Below are positions 6,973 to 11,658 of a stretch of 11,658 nucleotides of DNA, in pieces. The notes under the pieces are model-generated. The model saw only the letters and a list, made by a program, of their open reading frames with translations. It did not search any database and was not told the DNA's origin. The stretch's first letter is position 1. Each line of letters starts with the position of its first letter. The DNA is from Paracoccaceae bacterium (GTDB taxonomy: Bacteria; Pseudomonadota; Alphaproteobacteria; Rhodobacterales; Rhodobacteraceae). The stretch covers positions 1 through 11,658 of the forward strand of contig JALQTL010000064.1 of assembly GCA_023260935.1 (NCBI GenBank), in the 5' to 3' direction. Made by a program: the position numbers and the translations under genes.

Positions 6973-7121
6973 GTGACGAGTGATCCAGTAGCCCCCGGGC
7001 GTGCCTGCGCGCCCGGGGGTCTGCTTCCCGGCTGGTGGCCCCCGTGGCCAACCCGCTGCAAGACCAAGGGCCGGGTCTACCGGGCGTTCACGGGGGGAAC
7101 AGACGGGGGGAGGACCACGGG
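6973..7121 (+). other. aglE-aglF intergenic spacer
   Basis: A 149-nt gap, by far the longest inside the operon. It contains the strong hairpin at 6991-7020 and a small TGGCC/GGCCA stem at 7036-7050. It ends with the aglF ribosome binding site GGGAGG at 7108-7113. I see no convincing internal promoter or reading frame in it. Confidence 0.6.
6991..7020 (+). terminator. Strong hairpin after aglE (attenuator or 3'-end stabiliser)
   Basis: CCCCCGGGC (6992-7000) pairs perfectly with GCCCGGGGG (7011-7019). Inner G-C, U-G and G-C pairs and an outer G-U pair extend this to a 13-bp stem with a CCTG loop. No run of T follows (CTGCTTCCC), so it is not a standard intrinsic terminator. Stem-loops after the binding-protein gene of ABC operons, as between malE and malF, are known to protect the upstream message, so that binding protein is made in excess over the permeases. 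Confidence 0.7.
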
Positions 7122-8360
7122 ATGAATCCTGCGCTTCAGGGCCTGATCACCATCATTGTCGGCGTCGGCGGATGTGTGGGCTATTTCTATTTTTCCAATG
7201 TCTTTCTGGACAAGGTTCTGTTTCCGGCCAAGGGGCCGCATGCCGGGCGCAACATCAACCGCGCCAATATGGTTCGGCCCTGGCTGTTTCTTGCGCCGGC
7301 GCTGGTGGCGCTTGGCCTTTATCTGGCCTATCCGGTGGTCGAGACGCTGCGCCTGTCGCTGACAGAGCGGTTGCCGGGCGGCGGCTTTGCCTTTGTGGGG
7401 GCCGACAACTACACCAAGATGTTCGCCGAACCCAAGTTCTGGGAAGCGCTGCACAACAACCTTTTGTGGCTGATCGTGGTGCCTGCGGCATCCACCGCCT
7501 TCGGGCTTCTGGCAGCCCAGCTTTCCGACCGCATCCGCTGGGGCAATCTGGCGAAGTCGCTGATCTTCATGCCGATGGCCATTTCCTTTGTCGGCGCCGC
7601 GGTGATCTGGAAGCTGGTCTATGACACTCGCCCGGCGGGTCAGGAACAGATTGGGGTGCTGAACGCAGTCTGGCTGGCCTTTGACGGAGGGCCGATGTCG
7701 GTTCTGCTGCTCAAGATCGTGCCCGTGCTTCTGATCGCGTTGTTTGCGGCGGGGGTGGGCTTTGCCGGCTTTCTTCTGATCCGTCCGCTGCTGGGTGCGG
7801 GCCGCAAACCTTCGCCCGCCTTTACCGCCTTGCGCCTTTCGGGGGCGGTGGTGGCGGCGTTTTTTATCTATGAATCGCTTTCGGGCATTCTGGGGCTGGT
7901 GCGGGCAGACCTGCCCTATGGCCAGCCGCAGACATGGCTGACCATTCCGTTCTGGAACAATTTTTTCCTGATGGTCGTGCTGATCTGGATCCAGACCGGC
8001 TTTGCCATGGTGATCCTTTCGGCCGCGCTGCGCGGCGTGCCCGAAGACACGATCGAGGCGGCCATTGTCGATGGCGCGAACCCCTTTCAGATATTCTTCC
8101 AGATCAAGGTGCCGCAGATCATGGGCACCATCGTCGTGGTCTGGACCACGATCACCATCGTGGTGCTCAAGGTCTTCGACATCGTCTATGCCATGTCGAA
8201 CGGCCAGTGGGAAACGCAGGTTCTGGCCAATTACATGTATGACAAGCTGTTCCGCGCCAATGACTGGGGCGTGGGGTCTGCCGCGGCGATGATCATCATG
8301 CTGCTGGTGACGCCGATCCTGATCTGGAACGTCTACAACGCCCGCAAGGAGATGCGCTGA
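7122..8360 (+). CDS. aglF: α-glucoside ABC transporter permease (MalF-type)
   Basis: A 412-aa inner-membrane permease of the CUT1 carbohydrate ABC family. It pairs with AglG to form the channel and contacts the ATPase through the EAA loop, seen here as EAAIVDGANPFQIFFQIKVP starting at E312. Hydrophobic segments are visible at about residues 7-28, 52-74, 107-130, 146-168, 192-220, 235-260, 275-300, 325-352 and 380-402. The pair at 192-260 is joined by a basic loop and looks like an insertion into the usual MalF-like core, making the protein longer than the roughly 300-340 aa usual for such permeases. ATG 7122 has GGGAGG 8 nt upstream; the upstream in-frame start at 7035 has nothing comparable and adds a non-membrane tail. 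The stop TGA overlaps a short ATG frame before aglG. Confidence 0.92.
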   Translation: MNPALQGLITIIVGVGGCVGYFYFSNVFLDKVLFPAKGPHAGRNINRANMVRPWLFLAPALVALGLYLAYPVVETLRLSLTERLPGGGFAFVGADNYTKMFAEPKFWEALHNNLLWLIVVPAASTAFGLLAAQLSDRIRWGNLAKSLIFMPMAISFVGAAVIWKLVYDTRPAGQEQIGVLNAVWLAFDGGPMSVLLLKIVPVLLIALFAAGVGFAGFLLIRPLLGAGRKPSPAFTALRLSGAVVAAFFIYESLSGILGLVRADLPYGQPQTWLTIPFWNNFFLMVVLIWIQTGFAMVILSAALRGVPEDTIEAAIVDGANPFQIFFQIKVPQIMGTIVVVWTTITIVVLKVFDIVYAMSNGQWETQVLANYMYDKLFRANDWGVGSAAAMIIMLLVTPILIWNVYNARKEMR

Positions 8361-8387
8361 TGGCCCGTGACCGCAAAGGAGCCCGCC

Positions 8388-9530
8388 ATGGATAACATCG
8401 TGGGCAGGAAATCGGGCCTGACATGGGCCGTGCATATCTCGATGGCGCTGCTTGTGGCCTTGTGGCTGTTCCCGACGGTGGGGCTGTTCGTATCGTCCTT
8501 CCGAACGGCCGACCAGATCGCCACGTCGGGCTGGTGGTCGTCGCTGGCCACGCAGGAACGCCAGAACCCCGCCATCCGCGTGGCGGGCGACGCGGTCGAA
8601 GAGGGCGGGCTGTTCCGCATCAGCGGCAATCTTTACGGGCGCGAGGGGGTGACGGTGGGCGCCTGGGGCACCTCCAGCCGCGAGCCGGAGGCTTTCGAAC
8701 CGGGCCGGACGGTCGATCTGGATGACGGCTGGAAGCTGACCCTTCAGGAAAACGGCGATTATGAGCTGACCTCGCCCACGGCCTTTGGCGATGCCCGGCT
8801 GCCGCGCATCTTTACCACCGCCGAAACCCCGCCGGAATTCACGCTGGACAATTACCGGTCCGTGCTTCTGGACCCGCGCAATGTGGATGGCATGTCAAAA
8901 GCGTTCTTCAATACGCTGACGGTGACGATCCCGGCCACCATCATCCCCATCCTTGTGGCGGCCTTTGCGGCCTATGCGCTGGCATGGATGGATTTTCCCG
9001 GCCGCGCGCTGCTGATTGCCGCCATCGTGGGGTTGTTGGTGGTGCCCCTTCAACTGGCGCTGATCCCGCTGTTGCGGCTGCATAACGAGGTGGGGATCGG
9101 CAAGGGCTATCTGGGGGTCTGGCTGGCCCATACCGGCTTTGGCCTGCCGCTGGCGATCTATCTTTTGCGCAACTACATGGTCGGCCTGCCGCGCGACATC
9201 ATCGAATGTGCCAAGGTGGATGGCGCGTCGGATTTCCAGATCTTCGTCAAGATCATCCTGCCGCTCAGTTTCCCCGCGCTGGCCAGCTTTGCGATCTTCC
9301 AGTTCCTGTGGACCTGGAACGATCTTCTGGTGGCGCTGGTCTTCCTGATCGATTCCACCGGCGAAACAACGGTCATGACCAAGCAGATCGTGGAACTGCT
9401 GGGCACCCGGGGCGGCAACTGGGAAATCCTTGCCACTGCGGCCTTCATATCCATCGCGGTGCCGATCCTGGTGTTCTTCGCGATGCAGAAATACCTCGTG
9501 CGCGGGCTTCTTGCAGGCTCGGTGAAGTGA
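8388..9530 (+). CDS. aglG: α-glucoside ABC transporter permease (MalG-type)
   Basis: A 380-aa second permease subunit of the CUT1 transporter. One helix at about residues 11-34 is followed by a soluble segment of roughly 110 residues (about 45-155), rich in short β-like stretches and acidic residues. The MalG-like core then resumes at TPPEFTLDNYRSVL, with further helices at about 170-195, 205-225, 235-262, 292-320 and 350-372. The EAA loop is ECAKVDGASDFQIFVKIILP from E273, with Cys in place of the first Ala. The soluble segment should lie in the periplasm, facing AglE. ATG 8388 has GGAG 6 nt upstream; the in-frame GTG at 8367 lacks a site. The gene lies 27 nt after aglF and 7 nt before aglA. 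Confidence 0.92.
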   Translation: MDNIVGRKSGLTWAVHISMALLVALWLFPTVGLFVSSFRTADQIATSGWWSSLATQERQNPAIRVAGDAVEEGGLFRISGNLYGREGVTVGAWGTSSREPEAFEPGRTVDLDDGWKLTLQENGDYELTSPTAFGDARLPRIFTTAETPPEFTLDNYRSVLLDPRNVDGMSKAFFNTLTVTIPATIIPILVAAFAAYALAWMDFPGRALLIAAIVGLLVVPLQLALIPLLRLHNEVGIGKGYLGVWLAHTGFGLPLAIYLLRNYMVGLPRDIIECAKVDGASDFQIFVKIILPLSFPALASFAIFQFLWTWNDLLVALVFLIDSTGETTVMTKQIVELLGTRGGNWEILATAAFISIAVPILVFFAMQKYLVRGLLAGSVK

Positions 9531-9537
9531 GACGGAC

Positions 9538-11193
9538 ATGACGAAAATGGAACGGAAGAACAGCATGGTCCTTGGGCCGGATGCAGACTGGTGGCGCGGT
9601 GCGGTGATCTATCAGATCTATCCGCGCAGCTTTCAGGACCATAACGGCGACGGGGTCGGTGATCTGGCCGGCATCACCGAACGGCTTGACCATATCGCCA
9701 GCCTTGGCGCGGATGCGATCTGGATCAGCCCTTTCTTCACCTCTCCGATGAAGGACTTCGGCTATGACGTCAGCGATTATTGCGACGTTGACCCGATGTT
9801 TGGCACGCTGGCCGATTTCGACGCGCTGGTGGCGCGGGCGCAGGGGCTGGGGCTGAAGGTGATGATTGATCTGGTGTTGTCGCACACCAGCGATCAGCAC
9901 CCGTGGTTCCGCGAAAGTCGGGCAAGCCGCACCAACCCGCGGGCGGATTGGTATGTCTGGGCCGACGCAAAGGGCGACGGCACGCCGCCGAACAACTGGC
10001 TGTCGATCTTTGGCGGCAGCGCCTGGCAGTGGGATGCCCGGCGCGAGCAATATTACCTGCACAATTTCCTGACCAGCCAGCCCGATCTGAACTTTCACTG
10101 CGATGCGGTGCAAGAGGCGCTGCTGGATGTGGCGCGCTTCTGGCTGGCGCGCGGGGTCAACGGCTTTCGGCTGGATACGATCAACTTCTACATTGCCGAC
10201 AAATACCTGCGCGACAACCCGCCCCTGCCGCCCGAATTGCGCAACAATACCATTGCGCCTTCGGTCAACCCTTATAACCACCAGCTACATCTGTTTGACA
10301 AGAACCAGCCGGAAAACCTTGAATTCCTGAAGAAGTTTCGTGCCGTTCTGAACCCGTTCAACGCCGCGGCCGTGGGCGAGGTGGGCGATGCCCAGCGGGG
10401 GCTCGAGATCATGGCCGAATATACCAGCGGCGGCGACAAGGTGCAGATGTGCTACCCGTTCGAAATGTTGCAGCCGGCCCGGCTGACGGCGGGGCTTCTG
10501 GCGCAGACGTTTGAGCGGATGATGGCGGTGGCGCCCGACGCCTGGCCCTGCTGGGCCTATTCCAACCACGATGTCGTGCGCCACGTCACCCGCTGGGGTC
10601 TGTCGGATCAGGCGGCGCGCAGCTATACCGCGCTTCTGGTTTGCCTGCGCGGGTCGCTCTGCCTCTATCAGGGCGAGGAACTGGCACTGCCCGAGGCGGA
10701 CATTGCCTTCGAAGACCTGCAAGACCCCTATGGCATCGAGTTCTGGCCCGAGTTCAAGGGCCGCGATGGCTGCCGCACGCCAATGGTCTGGCAATCGGAT
10801 AACGAAAGCGGCGGGTTTTCCACCGGCAAGCCGTGGCTGCCGGTGACGGCGCCGCATCTGGGCCGGGCGGTTGGCGTGCAGGATGGCGATCCGGCCAGCA
10901 TGCTGAACCATTACCGGCGGGCGCTTGCCTTCCGCCGCGCGCATGGCGTGCTGCGCCATGGCGCGATGGAGGAGGTGCGCGCCGAAGGCGATCTTGCGGT
11001 GTTCCTGCGCTCTGGGGAAGCGGCGGGAGAGGGTCGCATTTTCTGCGCCTTCAATCTGGGCGAGGGAGAGGTTTCCACACGGCTGCCCGAAGGCGCTTGG
11101 GTGCCCGTGGGACAGGAACTTGGCGCGGTTGCGGCCGTCCAGGGCGAGGTCACGCTTGGCCCCTGGGGCTTTTGCCTGATGCAGCAGGACTAA
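9538..11193 (+). CDS. aglA: GH13 α-glucosidase
   Basis: A 551-aa glycoside hydrolase family 13 enzyme of the oligo-α-glucosidase group, without a signal peptide, so it acts on imported sugar in the cytoplasm. The barrel begins at DWWRGAVIYQIYPRSFQD. Conserved region I is DLVLSHTSDQH (111-121), region II is GFRLDTINF with nucleophile D213, region III is AVGEVGD with acid/base E281, and region IV is YSNHD with D345 as transition-state stabiliser. The residue after the nucleophile is T214. In yeast maltase/isomaltase relatives, Thr here goes with α-1,4 and Val with α-1,6 cleavage, so maltose- or sucrose-type substrates are favoured. ATG 9538 is taken as start; ATG 9565, preceded by GGAAG at 7 nt, is a plausible alternative that removes 9 residues. 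It sits 7 nt after aglG and 17 nt before aglK. Confidence 0.95.
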   Translation: MTKMERKNSMVLGPDADWWRGAVIYQIYPRSFQDHNGDGVGDLAGITERLDHIASLGADAIWISPFFTSPMKDFGYDVSDYCDVDPMFGTLADFDALVARAQGLGLKVMIDLVLSHTSDQHPWFRESRASRTNPRADWYVWADAKGDGTPPNNWLSIFGGSAWQWDARREQYYLHNFLTSQPDLNFHCDAVQEALLDVARFWLARGVNGFRLDTINFYIADKYLRDNPPLPPELRNNTIAPSVNPYNHQLHLFDKNQPENLEFLKKFRAVLNPFNAAAVGEVGDAQRGLEIMAEYTSGGDKVQMCYPFEMLQPARLTAGLLAQTFERMMAVAPDAWPCWAYSNHDVVRHVTRWGLSDQAARSYTALLVCLRGSLCLYQGEELALPEADIAFEDLQDPYGIEFWPEFKGRDGCRTPMVWQSDNESGGFSTGKPWLPVTAPHLGRAVGVQDGDPASMLNHYRRALAFRRAHGVLRHGAMEEVRAEGDLAVFLRSGEAAGEGRIFCAFNLGEGEVSTRLPEGAWVPVGQELGAVAAVQGEVTLGPWGFCLMQQD

Positions 11194-11210
11194 GGGAGGG
11201 GACCAGAAAG

Positions 11211-11658
11211 ATGGCCGAACTCAAACTGACCAATGTTGAAAAAGCCTATGGCGAGGTGAAGGTTCTGTCGAACATCAACCTTGACATCAAGACGGGGGAG
11301 CTGATCGTCTTTGTCGGCCCCTCGGGCTGCGGGAAGTCCACCCTGCTGCGGATGATCGCGGGGCTGGAGCGGATCACGGGCGGCGATTTCACCATCGACG
11401 GCGAGAGGATGAACGACGTGCCGCCCGCGCAGCGCGGCATTGCCATGGTGTTCCAGTCTTACGCGCTTTATCCGCACATGACGGTGCGCGACAACATGAG
11501 CTTTGCGCTGAAGATCGCGAAGAAATCGCCCGAAGAGATTGAAAAGGCCGTGGCCAAGGCCGCGAAGATCCTGCAACTGGAACCCTATCTTGACCGCTTG
11601 CCCAAGGCGCTGTCGGGCGGGCAGCGGCAGCGGGTGGCCCTCGGGCGGTCGATCGTGC
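11211..11658 (+). CDS. aglK: α-glucoside ABC transporter ATPase, N-terminal part (cut by window edge)
   Basis: The first 149 codons of a CUT1-type ATP-binding subunit (MalK/UgpC/MsmK group) that powers import through AglF and AglG on the cytoplasmic face. Walker A is GPSGCGKST (residues 36-44), the Q-loop is at Q82 in MVFQSYALYPHMTV, and the ABC signature LSGGQ is at 134-138 followed by RQRVALGRS. Walker B, the H-loop and the C-terminal regulatory domain lie beyond the edge. ATG 11211 follows GGGAGGGG with a somewhat long spacing of about 10 nt. Being the last of E-F-G-A-K in order, it completes the transporter. Such ATPases are often shared among several sugar importers, which cannot be judged here. 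Confidence 0.95.
   Translation, partial: MAELKLTNVEKAYGEVKVLSNINLDIKTGELIVFVGPSGCGKSTLLRMIAGLERITGGDFTIDGERMNDVPPAQRGIAMVFQSYALYPHMTVRDNMSFALKIAKKSPEEIEKAVAKAAKILQLEPYLDRLPKALSGGQRQRVALGRSIV

Noticed and set aside
7077..8435. 452-codon minus-strand frame opposite aglF
   Set aside because: His/Arg/Gln-rich composition typical of the antisense of a membrane protein gene; aglF itself has clear helices and an EAA loop.
1..11658. CRISPR array, tRNA, rRNA, insertion sequence or integrase
   Set aside because: No regularly spaced repeats, no tRNA-like cloverleaf, and no transposase or recombinase motif was noticed; the genes are evenly packed and similar in base composition, with no sign of recent transfer.

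Overview
This is a GC-rich window with dense, tightly packed genes. The gene set (an aglEFGAK-type α-glucoside transport and hydrolysis operon facing a LacI-family regulator, with glucokinase and a GH1 glycosidase) and the protein sequences point to an alphaproteobacterium, most likely of the Rhodobacteraceae. This placement rests on family knowledge and composition, since there is no rRNA or other marker here.

Layout. (1) Positions 1-587, minus strand: the N-terminal part of an MFS transporter running off the left edge. (2) Positions 692-1980, plus strand: a two-gene unit of a short AlkA-type 3-methyladenine DNA glycosylase and an α/β-hydrolase of the phospholipase/carboxylesterase family, coupled by a TGATG stop/start overlap. 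(3) Positions 1977-5373, minus strand: a three-gene unit transcribed LacI regulator (AglR-like), GH1 β-glucosidase, glucokinase, with gaps of only 3 and 7 nt. Its last gene overlaps the hydrolase tail to tail by 4 nt. (4) Positions 5374-5619: the divergent control region. It holds a consensus TTGACA promoter for the transport operon and two LacI-type inverted repeats bracketing it, plus a third, differently spaced palindrome. (5) Positions 5620-11658, plus strand: aglE (periplasmic binding protein), aglF and aglG (permeases), aglA (GH13 α-glucosidase) and the first 149 codons of aglK (ATPase), cut by the right edge. A strong GC hairpin lies between aglE and aglF.

How it works together (inference from families and context). 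AglE would capture α-glucosides such as maltose, sucrose or trehalose in the periplasm. AglF, AglG and AglK would import them, and AglA would hydrolyse them in the cytoplasm. The GH1 enzyme would split β-glucosides, and Glk would phosphorylate the glucose released by both enzymes. The LacI-type regulator would hold both arms under control until sugar is present.

The system is a known type and I see no wholly new one. The points most worth a second look are the operator layout around the aglE promoter, the hairpin after aglE, the extra domain inserted in each permease, and the pairing of a β-glucosidase with an α-glucoside regulon.
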